Positions 28,153 to 36,388 of a DNA stretch of 64,000 nt are shown here, one piece after another. Each line of letters begins with the position of its first letter. The stretch's first letter is position 1. This DNA comes from SHXO01 sp964523885. GTDB lineage: Bacteria; Pseudomonadota; Gammaproteobacteria; Burkholderiales; SHXO01. The notes beneath the pieces are model-generated. The model was not told where the DNA came from, made no database searches, and saw nothing but the letters and a program-made list of their open reading frames with translations. The stretch spans positions 40,678-104,677 of the forward strand of contig CAZFYX010000107.1 in the NCBI GenBank assembly GCA_964523885.1. The letters run 5' to 3'. Position numbers and translations under genes: made by a program.

Positions 28153-28695
28153 ATGGACGACGTGATCCGCGAATTGATCAAGGACTGGCCGAAAGCGCCG
28201 CGCGAGTCGGCCCGGCGCCTGGTGGAGTACTACGGCCCACCCGACGAGCACTCGCTGTCGACCCTGACCTGGTACAACACCCGCGATGGCTGGAAGCGCA
28301 CGGTGCTGAGCAAGGACGAGGTGGCGCACGACTTTCCGGCCCACCACACCGACTTCCTCGAGCAGTTCATCGACTACAGGGTCCCGCTCGAGGTGTATTC
28401 CAGGCTCGCCGCGTACGACGGCAGCGTGATCGTCGAGCGTACGCGCGGCGAGATGTCGGCACGGTGCGACGGGACATCGATGAATTTCGTCGCGATCAAC
28501 CTCGCGCACGATATCGTCAGCGGCAAGCGCACCGTGGAGCAGGCGCGCGAGGAGTACACGCGGCTGTACCAGGCCCTTCAGAAAGGGGAGAAGCCGCCCT
28601 GCACCCAGGCGTTCCAGTTTCGCGTGCAGCACGGGGAGACCGGCGACCCCGACGTGCCGACCGTGCACGAGCCGGTGATCTCGGTCGGCTCGTGA
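28153..28695 (+). CDS. Conserved hypothetical protein (cytosolic)
   Basis: 180 residues, no signal peptide or membrane segment. Begins MDDVIRELIKDWPKAPRESARRLVEYYGPPDE and contains DFLEQFIDYRVPLEVYSRLAAYDGSVIVERTRGEMSARCDG and NLAHDIVSGKRTVEQAREEYTRL. It looks like a single folded alpha/beta domain. No family assignment can be made. A ggagaggagcgc SD lies before the ATG. It is divergent from the preceding operon, with only 77 bases in between for both promoters. Confidence 0.75.
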   Translation: MDDVIRELIKDWPKAPRESARRLVEYYGPPDEHSLSTLTWYNTRDGWKRTVLSKDEVAHDFPAHHTDFLEQFIDYRVPLEVYSRLAAYDGSVIVERTRGEMSARCDGTSMNFVAINLAHDIVSGKRTVEQAREEYTRLYQALQKGEKPPCTQAFQFRVQHGETGDPDVPTVHEPVISVGS

Positions 28696-28704
28696 CCCAT
28701 CGGT

Positions 28705-28938
28705 CTAGGCTGCGCGGCGTGCCTTGCTACGACACCAGAGGGCGCAGGCGATCGAGCCGCCGCCGATGAGGCCCAGCACGGTCCACACCACGGGCGAGGC
28801 CGGGTTGGGGGTGATGCGGTCGACGTTGACCGTCTCGACCAGGAACACCAGGTTGATCACGCCGATGCCGAGTGCGATCCGCGACCGGTCCAGCCAGGTG
28901 CGGTCGAGCCGTCTTGCCTTGTCCGTGCCGGGGTTCAT
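28705..28938 (-). CDS. Small two-helix membrane protein, unknown function
   Basis: 77 residues from ATG 28938, which has cgagga as SD; a longer version from 28965 adds nine residues. Two predicted membrane helices (ALGIGVINLVFLVETV and VVWTVLGLIGGGSIACALW) with a short loop. Nothing identifies its role. It converges on the previous gene's stop with a ten-base gap. Confidence 0.6.
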   Translation of the reverse strand: MNPGTDKARRLDRTWLDRSRIALGIGVINLVFLVETVNVDRITPNPASPVVWTVLGLIGGGSIACALWCRSKARRAA

Positions 28939-29007
28939 GGGGTCCTCGCCAGCAGCCGTTGTCATGCAGCGAAACCTACTCCTTTCCCGGACCCCACCGC
29001 AAGACCA

Positions 29008-29400
29008 TCAGGTGGTCTGCGGCAGATGGCGGTACAGCAGCCACGCCGATGCGAGCAGGATGGAGCCGAAGGTCATCGCCATCCCGGCCACGCGGAATCT
29101 GTAGTCCTCCTTCAACCGGCTCACGCCCCAGGCGTGGGACAACCGGCCCAGCACCAGCGAGATCGCCAGCACGTGCACGAGCAGCGGCGGTGCCGAGCCG
29201 AGCTCGACGAAGGCGAGGAGCAGCAAGGCGAACGGCGCGTACTCCGCGAAATTGGCGTGCACGCGCATCGCGCGCAGCATGCGCTCGTCCTCCTTGTGCC
29301 CGATGGCGATCTGCAGGCGGCGGCGCAGGCGGATCGTCCGGATGCTCAGGAATACGAAGAGCAGCGCGAGGAGCGCGGCGTAGACCGGGACGATGTGCAT
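29008..29400 (-). CDS. MAPEG family membrane protein
   Basis: 130 residues, four helices, with the MAPEG signature RAMRVHANFAEYAPFALLLLAFVE. The superfamily includes microsomal glutathione transferases, but bacterial members are mostly uncharacterised. A DUF-like bacterial MAPEG of this length is usual. It lies three bases from the upstream SnoaL-like gene on the same strand, and seven further bases separate that from a methyltransferase, making a tight three-gene operon. Confidence 0.9.
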   Translation of the reverse strand: MHIVPVYAALLALLFVFLSIRTIRLRRRLQIAIGHKEDERMLRAMRVHANFAEYAPFALLLLAFVELGSAPPLLVHVLAISLVLGRLSHAWGVSRLKEDYRFRVAGMAMTFGSILLASAWLLYRHLPQTT

Positions 29401-29403
29401 GGG

Positions 29404-29790
29404 CTAACGCTGCCGCAGCGGGCCGAAGAACCCGACGATGCGCGAGATGCGGGTGCCGTCCGGCGTGAGCTCCGCGACATCCAGGCCGTCTGGCAGGGCG
29501 GTCCCATCGGCCTGCACCAGGTGCCAGGCGAAGCGGACGATGCCGTGGTGCAGGTCCACATTGCTGGTTCGCACGACCCGCGCGCCCGGCCGCCGCGCCA
29601 CCACGCGGCCGATGTGCTCGAGCAGTTCCGTGGCGCCCCGTGCGTGGACGGTGGGGTCGGTGTACGTCGCTTCCGGCGCCCACACCTCCTCGATCAGCGC
29701 AGCGCGACGGACCGGATCCGGATCGCTCCATGCAAGGCAGTAGCGGTCGATCAATGCCTCGAGATCCTGCGCCGATCGCGACGTGCTCAT
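29404..29790 (-). CDS. SnoaL-like / NTF2 fold protein
   Basis: 128 residues, no signal peptide. The pattern ALIDRYCLAWSDPDPVRRAALIEEVWAPEATYTDPTVHARGATELLEHI is the standard start of SnoaL-like domains, followed by strands and ISRIVGFFGPLRQR at the end. The ATG at 29790 is used because the longer frame lacks conserved residues. Binds or transforms an unknown small molecule. It is flanked by MAPEG and a methyltransferase gene in one operon. Confidence 0.88.
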   Translation of the reverse strand: MSTSRSAQDLEALIDRYCLAWSDPDPVRRAALIEEVWAPEATYTDPTVHARGATELLEHIGRVVARRPGARVVRTSNVDLHHGIVRFAWHLVQADGTALPDGLDVAELTPDGTRISRIVGFFGPLRQR

Positions 29791-29797
29791 CGCTCTG

Positions 29798-30631
29798 CTA
29801 TGCGCGCTTGCGGCAGAACACTTCGATCGGCACGATCCGGTCCTCGGCCAGGCCGCGGGTCGTGTTCGCCATGGCCGCCTTCGCACCGTCGGCGTGGATC
29901 AGCATCACTGCACGGTGCGGCGGCTTCTCGCCGCGCTCGACCGCTGCCCGGGAGCGCGCGCCGAATGCGAGCGCCTCCTCGCGTGTGCTGCGCATCAGCA
30001 CGACCTCGAAGCCCGCATCGGTGAGTCCACGCCACGTCGCATCGGGGGTGGACAGGAAGCTCGTGGCCGCGCTCGCGGCCCAGGGCGTCGGATAGTCGAG
30101 CTCGGGCCCTTCGCCGCGCGCCAGCTCGGACAGCAGCAGCCAGCCGCCTGGCTTGAGCACGCGCCGGATCTCGCGGTACAGGCGGGGCTTGTCGGCGATG
30201 TTCATCGAGACGTTCATCGAGTAGGCGCCGTCGAAGCTGGCGTCGGCAAACGGCATGGCGAGCGCATCGGCGGTCTCGAACTTCACCCGTTGTTGCAGTC
30301 CGGTCAGGCGCGTGAGGTGCGTCGCGACGTCGCAGAACTCCTCGGTCAGGTCGATTCCCGTGATCCGACAGCCGAAGCGGCGCGCGAAGTACCGTGCCGG
30401 CCCGCCGATGCCGCTGCCCACATCGAGCAGGTGGGCCGCGGGACCGACCTGCATCAGGCCGGCCACCTCCTCGGTCGCTTCCAGGCCGCGGCCGTGGAAC
30501 TGGTCGTAGGGCGCCAGGGCTTCGACGTCGGGCCGCTCCGGGTCCACGCCATCCTGCGCCAGTGCCGCGTTCAGGCGAGCCAGCAGGTCGCCGCGGCTGT
30601 AGTGATCGGTAACTCTGGGGGCTGCGCTCAT
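29798..30631 (-). CDS. Class I SAM-dependent methyltransferase
   Basis: 277 residues. SAM-binding motif I is LLDVGSGIGGPARYFA, motif II GIDLTEEFC, then FETADALAMPFADASFDGAYSMNVSMNI and a typical KPGGWLLLSELA. This subtype resembles sarcosine/glycine and sterol-type small-molecule methyltransferases (UbiE-like), with an N-terminal YSRGDLLARLNAAL helix. ATG 30631 begins the conserved part. It heads the operon with SnoaL-like and MAPEG genes and is divergent from ald, with 181 bases between. Confidence 0.9.
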   Translation of the reverse strand: MSAAPRVTDHYSRGDLLARLNAALAQDGVDPERPDVEALAPYDQFHGRGLEATEEVAGLMQVGPAAHLLDVGSGIGGPARYFARRFGCRITGIDLTEEFCDVATHLTRLTGLQQRVKFETADALAMPFADASFDGAYSMNVSMNIADKPRLYREIRRVLKPGGWLLLSELARGEGPELDYPTPWAASAATSFLSTPDATWRGLTDAGFEVVLMRSTREEALAFGARSRAAVERGEKPPHRAVMLIHADGAKAAMANTTRGLAEDRIVPIEVFCRKRA

Positions 30632-30812
30632 GCAAGTCCTTCGGTGCCATGCTGCGCCGGACAGCTTACCCGAGTTACCCGCGGGCATGCGCAGCGCACC
30701 CAGGGGGCGCACGCGGTAGCATGGTGTGCGTCGGGCAGCTCGTGCGGGCAACCGAAACCCGGCCCCGGCGTCGCGGTCCAACCGGCATCCAATCCCCATA
30801 CGGCAACCAATC

Positions 30813-31940
30813 ATGCTGATCGGCGTCCCCAAGGAGATCAAGAACCACGAGTATCGGGTGGGCGTCACCCCCGCGGGCGTGCACACGCTCGTCGAGCACG
30901 GTCACGAGGTCCGCGTCGAGACCCAGGCCGGTGCGCGCATCGGTTTCTCGGATGCGGACTACCAGACGGCCGGCGCGCGGATCGTGCCGACCCACCGCGA
31001 GGTGTGGGAGAGCCAGATGGTGGTCAAGGTGAAGGAACTGCAGCCGGCGGAGTATCGCCTGCAGCACCGCGGCCAGGTGCTGTTCACCTACCTGCATCTC
31101 GCGCCCGATCCGGAACTGCTCGAACTGCTTCTGCATGCGGGCGCCATCGGCATCGCCTACGAGACCGTGACCGACGAGCGCGGCGGCCTGCCGCTGCTGG
31201 CCCCGATGTCGCGCATCGCCGGCAAGCTCTCGATCCAGGTGGGCGCGTGGGCGCTGCAGATGGCCAACGGCGGCAGCGGAGTCCTGCTCGGCGGCGTGCC
31301 CGGCGTCCCGCCAGGCAAAGTCGTCATCGTGGGCGCGGGCGCATCCGGGCAGGCAGCGGCGCGCGTGGCAGCCGGCATGGCCGCGGACGTGACGATCTTC
31401 GATGTGAGCACGGCGGCCCTCGCCCATGTCGAGGACGTCTTCGATGGCCGGGTGAAGACCGCCTATTCGCAGGCGCTCACGCTGGCGGAGCATGTCGCCG
31501 ATGCGGACCTGGTGGTTGGCGCGACGCTCACGCCCGGCAAGCTCGCCCCGAAGCTCATCACGCGCAGCCTGCTGCGCAGGATGCGGCCCGGCTCGGCCTT
31601 CGTCGACATCTCCATCGACCAGGGCGGGATCGCGGAGACTTCGCGCCCCACCTCACACTCCGAGCCGATCTTCATCGAGGAGGGCGTGGTGCACTACTGC
31701 GTGCCGAACATGCCCTCTGCCGTGGCGCGCACGGCGACGCTCGCGCTGACGCAGGCGACGATCCCGTATGTGCTGAAGCTCGCCGACCTGGGCTACCAGG
31801 CCGCGCTGGCGGGTGACGCGGGCCTGCGCAACGGCCTGCAGATCTGTGCCGGCCACGTCACCCATGCCGGGCTGGCGCAGGACGTGAAGCGTGCCTACGT
31901 CGCGCCCGAGAAGGCGTTGGCGGAACTCGTTTCTGTCTGA
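30813..31940 (+). CDS. ald: Alanine dehydrogenase
   Basis: 375-residue NAD-dependent enzyme interconverting L-alanine and pyruvate plus ammonium. Recognised by MLIGVPKEIKNHEYRVGVTPAGV, the substrate-binding RIGFSDADY and KVKELQPAE (catalytic lysine), His in YLHLAPDPEL, and the Rossmann GAGASGQAAARVA. The C-terminal VAPEKALAELV is also conserved. With amtB and glnK elsewhere in the window it is another ammonium-linked gene, but they are far apart. No specific regulator is adjacent. Confidence 0.97.
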   Translation: MLIGVPKEIKNHEYRVGVTPAGVHTLVEHGHEVRVETQAGARIGFSDADYQTAGARIVPTHREVWESQMVVKVKELQPAEYRLQHRGQVLFTYLHLAPDPELLELLLHAGAIGIAYETVTDERGGLPLLAPMSRIAGKLSIQVGAWALQMANGGSGVLLGGVPGVPPGKVVIVGAGASGQAAARVAAGMAADVTIFDVSTAALAHVEDVFDGRVKTAYSQALTLAEHVADADLVVGATLTPGKLAPKLITRSLLRRMRPGSAFVDISIDQGGIAETSRPTSHSEPIFIEEGVVHYCVPNMPSAVARTATLALTQATIPYVLKLADLGYQAALAGDAGLRNGLQICAGHVTHAGLAQDVKRAYVAPEKALAELVSV

Positions 31941-31946
31941 CCGTAC

Positions 31947-32034
31947 ACCGCAAAGTCCCCATCGCAAAGACGCAAGGGCATCTGTCTCGAGGAACCGTTC
32001 TGGGGCAGGTCTATGCGTCTCTGCGTCGTTGCGG
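31947..32034. repeat. Intergenic inverted-repeat element (gcaaag type), copy 3
   Basis: Left arm caccgcaaag...atcgcaaagacgcaaggg and right arm atgcgtctctgcgtcgttgcgg, roughly complementary, about 30 bases apart. It lies between the convergent ald and esterase genes. It is more diverged than the copy at 19300. Confidence 0.6.
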
Positions 32035-32050
32035 CCAACGCCTTTGATGT

Positions 32051-32995
32051 TCAGGCGCGCAACGCGGTCCTGATCGATGCGGCGGTCTCGTCGATCGCCT
32101 TGCGCCCCATGTCGATCGCACCCGCCATGGTCATGAAGCCGTGGATCATGCCGGGGTAGGTCCGGTAGGTGACTTCGACCCCGGCCGCTGCGAGCCGATC
32201 CGCGTAAGCCTTCGCCTCCTCGATGAGCGGGTCGTGGCTGGCGGTGAGCACCAACGCGGGAGGCAGGCCGGAGAGGTCGCGGGCCTTGAGCGGCGAAGCA
32301 CGCCAGTCCAGCGCATCCGCAGGGCCGTTGAGGTAGCGGCCGGCGAAGAAGCGCATGCGGTCGAGCGTGAGCATGTAACCCTGGCCCAGCGTCTTGTAGC
32401 CCGGGCTTTCCAGCGTCAGGTCGGTGACTGCGTAGAGCAGGACCTGCAACGCCATGCGTGGACCGCCCTGGTCGCGGAACGCCAGCGCGGCGGCAGCAAC
32501 CAGGTTGCCGCCCGCGCTGTCGCCGCCGGCCGCGATGCGCGAGCCGTCGATGCCCAGGCTGTCCCCATGCGTGGCGACGTGGCGGATAGCAGCGAGCGTA
32601 TCGTCCACCGCAGCCGGGAACTTGTGCTCCGGCGCCAGGCGATAGTCGACCGCGACCACCGCGCAGCGCGCGGCATTGCACAGCGAGCGGCACAGGGCAT
32701 CGTGGCTGTCGAGGTCTCCGAACACCCAGCCGCCGCCGTGGAAGAAGACGAACGCGGGGAGCCGCGCGCCCGGCTGGCTGTCCGCAGGGCGATACGAGCG
32801 GATCGGGATGGCGCCGACGGGCCCGGGGATCGAACGATCCTCGGCGCTCGCAACGGGTTCGGGTGTCGCGAGGAAGCCTGCACGCGAGCGCGCGTAATTT
32901 GCGCGCGCCTCGGTGACCGGGGTGGTGTCCGGTGCAGGGAGCTTCATCGCGGCGACCGTATCGAGGATCTTCTGGACCTGCGGATCGAGTTTCAT
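32051..32995 (-). CDS. Alpha/beta hydrolase, HSL-type esterase
   Basis: 314-residue esterase of the hormone-sensitive-lipase branch. The oxyanion motif FFHGGGWVFGD, the nucleophile elbow GGDSAGGN, the aspartate region SHDPLIEEAKAYADRL and the catalytic histidine in GMIHGFMTM are all present. The N-terminal cap (MKLDPQVQKILDTVAAMKLPAPD) is typical. No signal peptide, so cytosolic. Likely hydrolyses short-chain esters. It is transcribed towards ald, and the EamA exporter gene lies upstream in the same direction but with a 73-base gap. Confidence 0.93.
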   Translation of the reverse strand: MKLDPQVQKILDTVAAMKLPAPDTTPVTEARANYARSRAGFLATPEPVASAEDRSIPGPVGAIPIRSYRPADSQPGARLPAFVFFHGGGWVFGDLDSHDALCRSLCNAARCAVVAVDYRLAPEHKFPAAVDDTLAAIRHVATHGDSLGIDGSRIAAGGDSAGGNLVAAAALAFRDQGGPRMALQVLLYAVTDLTLESPGYKTLGQGYMLTLDRMRFFAGRYLNGPADALDWRASPLKARDLSGLPPALVLTASHDPLIEEAKAYADRLAAAGVEVTYRTYPGMIHGFMTMAGAIDMGRKAIDETAASIRTALRA

Positions 32996-33068
32996 GCGAG
33001 CTCCGGGAGGTGGCGGCGATAGTGTAGTGCCACGCCCGCGTCCGCGCGCGGCGGCGTCACGATCGTTA

Positions 33069-34019
33069 CTACTGCCCGTCTGGCCTACCTTGCGTGCGTG
33101 CCTCGCCGCGCCCTGCGAGGAAGATGCCGGCGAGCAGCAAAGCGAAGCCGGCCAGTTGCGCAGTGCTGAATGTCTCGCCGAGCATCAGCCAGGCGAGGAT
33201 CGCGGAGCCGATCGGCTCACCCAGGATCGCGAGTGCGACGAAGGTGGCCGAAAGGTGGCGCAGGGACCAGTTGAAGGTGGTGTGGCCGATGAGCTGCGGC
33301 CCCACCGCCAGCAGCACCAGGAACAGCCAGCCCGCGCCGCTGTGTCCGCGCAGCGGTGCGCCGGACAGGAGCGCTGCGACGCAGAGCAGCACGGCGGCCG
33401 CGGCGTACGCGAGCGCAACATACGCGATGAGCGACATGCGCTTGCGCACGGCGCGACCGATGAGCAGGTAACCGGATGCGGAGACCGCGCCCACCAGCGC
33501 CAGCGTGTTGCCCAGTGGGGCGTTCGGGGAAGGCAGCGCAGCCGTCGTGTCGGCCGCGAAGGTGAGCAGCATGCCAGCCACCGACAGTGCCAGCCCTGCG
33601 ACGGCTGCCAGGTGCAGCTTCTCGCGCAGCAGCACGACGGATGCAACACCGACCCACAGGGGATTGGTCGTCACCAGCACCGTGCTGCTCGCGACCGATG
33701 TGTACTCGAGCGAGGTGATCCAGGACCAGAAGTGGATCGCCAGCAGCGCGCCGGACCCCGCCGTCAGCGCGAGGTCGCGCGGTGCCAGCCCGGCGATCTC
33801 GCTGCGTGCGCGCACCAGCGCGAACGGAAGCAGCACGATGGCCGCGAGCCCGAGCCGGGTGGCGGCGATGGCGAGCGAGGAGACACCTTCGGCCTGCGCG
33901 AAACGGATGAGGATGGATGCAGTCGAGACGACGAGGACGCCGATCGCGAGGACGGCGTACGGCGCAGCGGTCGGTGTGCTTCGTGACGCGTCAGCCGTGA
34001 CCCGTGACTCCCGTGTCAC
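33069..34019 (-). CDS. EamA/DMT family transporter
   Basis: 316-residue inner-membrane exporter with ten helices in two EamA repeats (AIGVLVVSTASILIRFAQAEG ... and NTLALVGAVSASGYLLIGRAVRK ...). Relatives export amino acids or other metabolites. Oddly, the first 16 or so residues (MTRESRVTADASRS...) are encoded by a heptamer-word inverted repeat, and no other ATG, GTG or TTG lies in frame before the first helix. The repeat therefore provides the start codon, or the original start was replaced. Function otherwise unknown. Confidence 0.9.
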   Translation of the reverse strand: MTRESRVTADASRSTPTAAPYAVLAIGVLVVSTASILIRFAQAEGVSSLAIAATRLGLAAIVLLPFALVRARSEIAGLAPRDLALTAGSGALLAIHFWSWITSLEYTSVASSTVLVTTNPLWVGVASVVLLREKLHLAAVAGLALSVAGMLLTFAADTTAALPSPNAPLGNTLALVGAVSASGYLLIGRAVRKRMSLIAYVALAYAAAAVLLCVAALLSGAPLRGHSGAGWLFLVLLAVGPQLIGHTTFNWSLRHLSATFVALAILGEPIGSAILAWLMLGETFSTAQLAGFALLLAGIFLAGRGEARTQGRPDGQ

Positions 34020-34113
34020 GAGTCGTGCTCAATCGTTATCGGGCCGTTGCGTGGACGGGAGGCGGAGATTTCCTCGTTCCTGCCGTTCGAACGCGTCACG
34101 AGTCGCGAGTCAC
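33982..34113. repeat. Heptamer-word inverted repeat, gtgacnc type
   Basis: The left arm (33982-34026) iterates cgtgacgcgtcagccgtgac and ccgtgactcccgtgtcacg words; the right arm (34091-34113) reads acgcgtcacgagtcgcgagtcac, partly its reverse complement. The 65-base centre has no recognisable feature. The left arm overlaps the 5' coding end of the EamA gene. Confidence 0.7.
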
Positions 34114-34121
34114 TGAATTTC

Positions 34122-34553
34122 TCAGTGCAGCTTGTCTTTCGGCAGCACCGGTACCGGCAGCGTCATCACCTCGATGCCTTCGTCGCGCAACTGGCGCGCG
34201 TCGTCGGCGGAGGCCTGCCCGCGGATCGCCCGCTCGGCTGCTTCGCCGTTGTGGATGGCGCGCGCTTCGTCGGGAAAGCGCGAGCCGACGTCTTCGGTGT
34301 TCTGCAGGATGAAGTCGACGAACTTGCGGCGCATCGACTCGAGGAACTCGGGGTTGGCCATCACCGATTGCGGGCTCGCGTCGCTCCCGCCGGTCTGCAC
34401 GTAGGGGGCGGATGGCGGCTTGTGCACGCTGGAGGACCCGCATACCGGGCACACCAGTTGTCCCGCCTCGTGCTGGTGAGCGAACGCGTCGGCCGATGCA
34501 AACCACCCTTCAAAACGGTGGGCGTTATCACATAACAGGTCGTAAACAATCAT
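34122..34553 (-). CDS. DUF1178 family protein
   Basis: 143 residues starting MIVYDLLCDNAHRFEGWFASADAF, the DUF1178 signature, with a zinc-ribbon-like LVCPVCGSSSVHKPPSAPYV where two CxxC-type cysteines lie. The second half is helical. Function is unknown; the family is common in alpha- and betaproteobacteria. ATG 34553 is preceded by gagaag as SD. The gene is divergent from the DUF445 gene with 163 bases between. Confidence 0.88.
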   Translation of the reverse strand: MIVYDLLCDNAHRFEGWFASADAFAHQHEAGQLVCPVCGSSSVHKPPSAPYVQTGGSDASPQSVMANPEFLESMRRKFVDFILQNTEDVGSRFPDEARAIHNGEAAERAIRGQASADDARQLRDEGIEVMTLPVPVLPKDKLH

Positions 34554-34716
34554 TTTTCTTCTCGAACTGCAGGTCCCGGACAGGCAGTCTAGAGGGGCGC
34601 GTCCCCGCCGACAAGTCTTGCCGGCCGGCGACAACGTGTGCATTTGTCAACGGGCCTATCATCAACAGGTTTACCGACCCCCTGCGGCCAGAAGGCCCGC
34701 GCGGAATTGTCAGAAC

Positions 34717-35967
34717 ATGAGCAATCGCATCGAAGACCAGCCCATCGAGGAGCTGCGCCGGGCCAAGCGGCGGGCCACCGGCCTGCTGCTGGTGGCCGCC
34801 GGCGTGTATGTCGCGGCGCGGCTGGCCGAGTCCTCCCATCCCGGGCTCGGCTATGTGCGCGCCTTCTGCGAGGCGGCGATGGTGGGCGGACTGGCCGACT
34901 GGTTCGCGGTCACGGCGCTGTTCCGTCATCCGCTCGGGGTGCCGCTGCCCCACACCGCCATCATTCCGGCCAACAAGGACCGCATCGGCGAGGCGCTGGG
35001 CCGGTTCGTGGAGCGCAATTTCCTCTCCACCGACGTGGTGAGCACCCGGCTCTCGCGGGTGGACTTCGCGACCCTCACCGGGAAGTGGCTGGCCGACCCG
35101 AAGCGCTCCCATCTGGCGGTCGACCAGGTTGCCGCGTTCCTCCCCGGCCTGCTCGATGCCATCGGCGACGAGCCGATGCGCCACTTCCTGCACCAGAACC
35201 TGGTGAGCACGCTGCGCCGGATCGACTTCGCGCCGATCGCGGCCGACCTGCTCGAGGCGCTGACCGAGCAGGATCGCCACCAGGTGCTGGTCGACGAGAT
35301 GCTGCTGCAGGGCCAGCGCTTCCTCGGCGAAGCCGAGCCCGAGATCCGCACGCGCGTGCGCGAGCGCACCGCCTGGCTGTGGCAGAAGCTCGGCGTCGAC
35401 GATGCCATCTCCGACCGTCTCATCCGCGCATCGGGCGAGGTGCTGGCGGAGATCAGCGCCGATCCGCAGCACCCCTGGCGCGAGCGCTTCACCACGATGT
35501 TGCGGGAGTACGTAGATGCCCTGCGCAACTCCGAGGAGTACCGCGCGCGTGCCGAACGCATCAAGGTCGCGCTGCTCGAGCAGCCGCAGCTGGCCGAGTA
35601 CGTCGGCACGGTATGGGATCACCTGCGTGCGCGCGTGCGGGAGGACGCCGCCGACCCGCGCTCGCAACTGCGGGCGAACCTCGCCGACGCCCTGGTCGCG
35701 CTGGGCGAAGGGCTGCTGGCCGACCGGGCGGTGCAGGATGCCCTGAACCGTTGGCTGCGCGCCACCACCGCGCAGCTGGTGGAGGCGCGCCGGCACGAGG
35801 TCGCCGCGCTGATCTCCGAGACCGTGCGGCGCTGGGATCCGGCGACCGTGACCGACCGCATCGAACGAGCGATCGCACGCGACCTGCAGTACATCCGCAT
35901 CAACGGCACCCTCATCGGCGGGCTCGTGGGTGTGGCGATCCACGCCCTGTCGCAGCTGTTCGTGTGA
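34717..35967 (+). CDS. DUF445 domain-containing membrane-anchored protein
   Basis: 416 residues. DUF445/YjiN-type proteins have N-terminal membrane helices (RRATGLLLVAAGVYVAARL and AFCEAAMVGGLADWFAVTALFRHPLG) and one at the C-terminus (GTLIGGLVGVAIHALSQLF), with a long helical region between that folds in the periplasm or cytosol. The motif GGLADWFAVTALFRHP.G.P.PHTAIIP is characteristic. Function is unknown. ATG 34717 is the first start at the conserved region. Confidence 0.9.
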   Translation: MSNRIEDQPIEELRRAKRRATGLLLVAAGVYVAARLAESSHPGLGYVRAFCEAAMVGGLADWFAVTALFRHPLGVPLPHTAIIPANKDRIGEALGRFVERNFLSTDVVSTRLSRVDFATLTGKWLADPKRSHLAVDQVAAFLPGLLDAIGDEPMRHFLHQNLVSTLRRIDFAPIAADLLEALTEQDRHQVLVDEMLLQGQRFLGEAEPEIRTRVRERTAWLWQKLGVDDAISDRLIRASGEVLAEISADPQHPWRERFTTMLREYVDALRNSEEYRARAERIKVALLEQPQLAEYVGTVWDHLRARVREDAADPRSQLRANLADALVALGEGLLADRAVQDALNRWLRATTAQLVEARRHEVAALISETVRRWDPATVTDRIERAIARDLQYIRINGTLIGGLVGVAIHALSQLFV

Positions 35968-36028
35968 CCCCGGTCACGGAGAACGGGGCGATGCCGGCTT
36001 AGCATCTTCCCTCAAGGAGGAAAGCGGA

Positions 36029-36376
36029 ATGCCCAAGTCCTATACCGACATCACCGCGGAGATCAACCGCGGCATCCTCAAGCTGCGCGAGGCGCAGCCC
36101 GATGCGATGGCAGGCTTCAGCGCGCTGGCGAAGGGCGCGATGAAGGCCGGCGCATTGTCCGAGCTGAACAAGGAGCTGATCGCGCTGTCGATCGGCGTCG
36201 CCGGCCACTGCGACGGCTGCATCGGCTTCCACGCCAAGGCGCTGGCCCGGTTGAAGGCCCCGCGCGAGCAGGTGCTGGAGGCGCTGGCCGTGGCGGTCTA
36301 CATGGGCGGCGGGCCGTCGCTGATGTACGCAGCCGAGGCCGTGCTCGCCTTCGAGGAGTTCAACGCCGCCGCGTGA
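36029..36376 (+). CDS. Carboxymuconolactone decarboxylase / AhpD-like protein
   Basis: 115-residue helical protein with the redox motif CDGCIGFH, i.e. CxxC followed by a histidine, as in AhpD alkylhydroperoxidases. Relatives reduce peroxides or decarboxylate lactones; the CxxC favours the AhpD-like redox role. A perfect aaggagg SD lies eight bases before the ATG. It stands alone, convergent with the serine-hydrolase gene. Confidence 0.92.
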   Translation: MPKSYTDITAEINRGILKLREAQPDAMAGFSALAKGAMKAGALSELNKELIALSIGVAGHCDGCIGFHAKALARLKAPREQVLEALAVAVYMGGGPSLMYAAEAVLAFEEFNAAA

Positions 36377-36388
36377 CGTGGCGCCAGG

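Noticed and set aside
28705..28965. Longer start of the small membrane protein at 28965
   Set aside because: The ATG at 28938 has a better ribosome-binding site; the extra nine residues show no sign of function.
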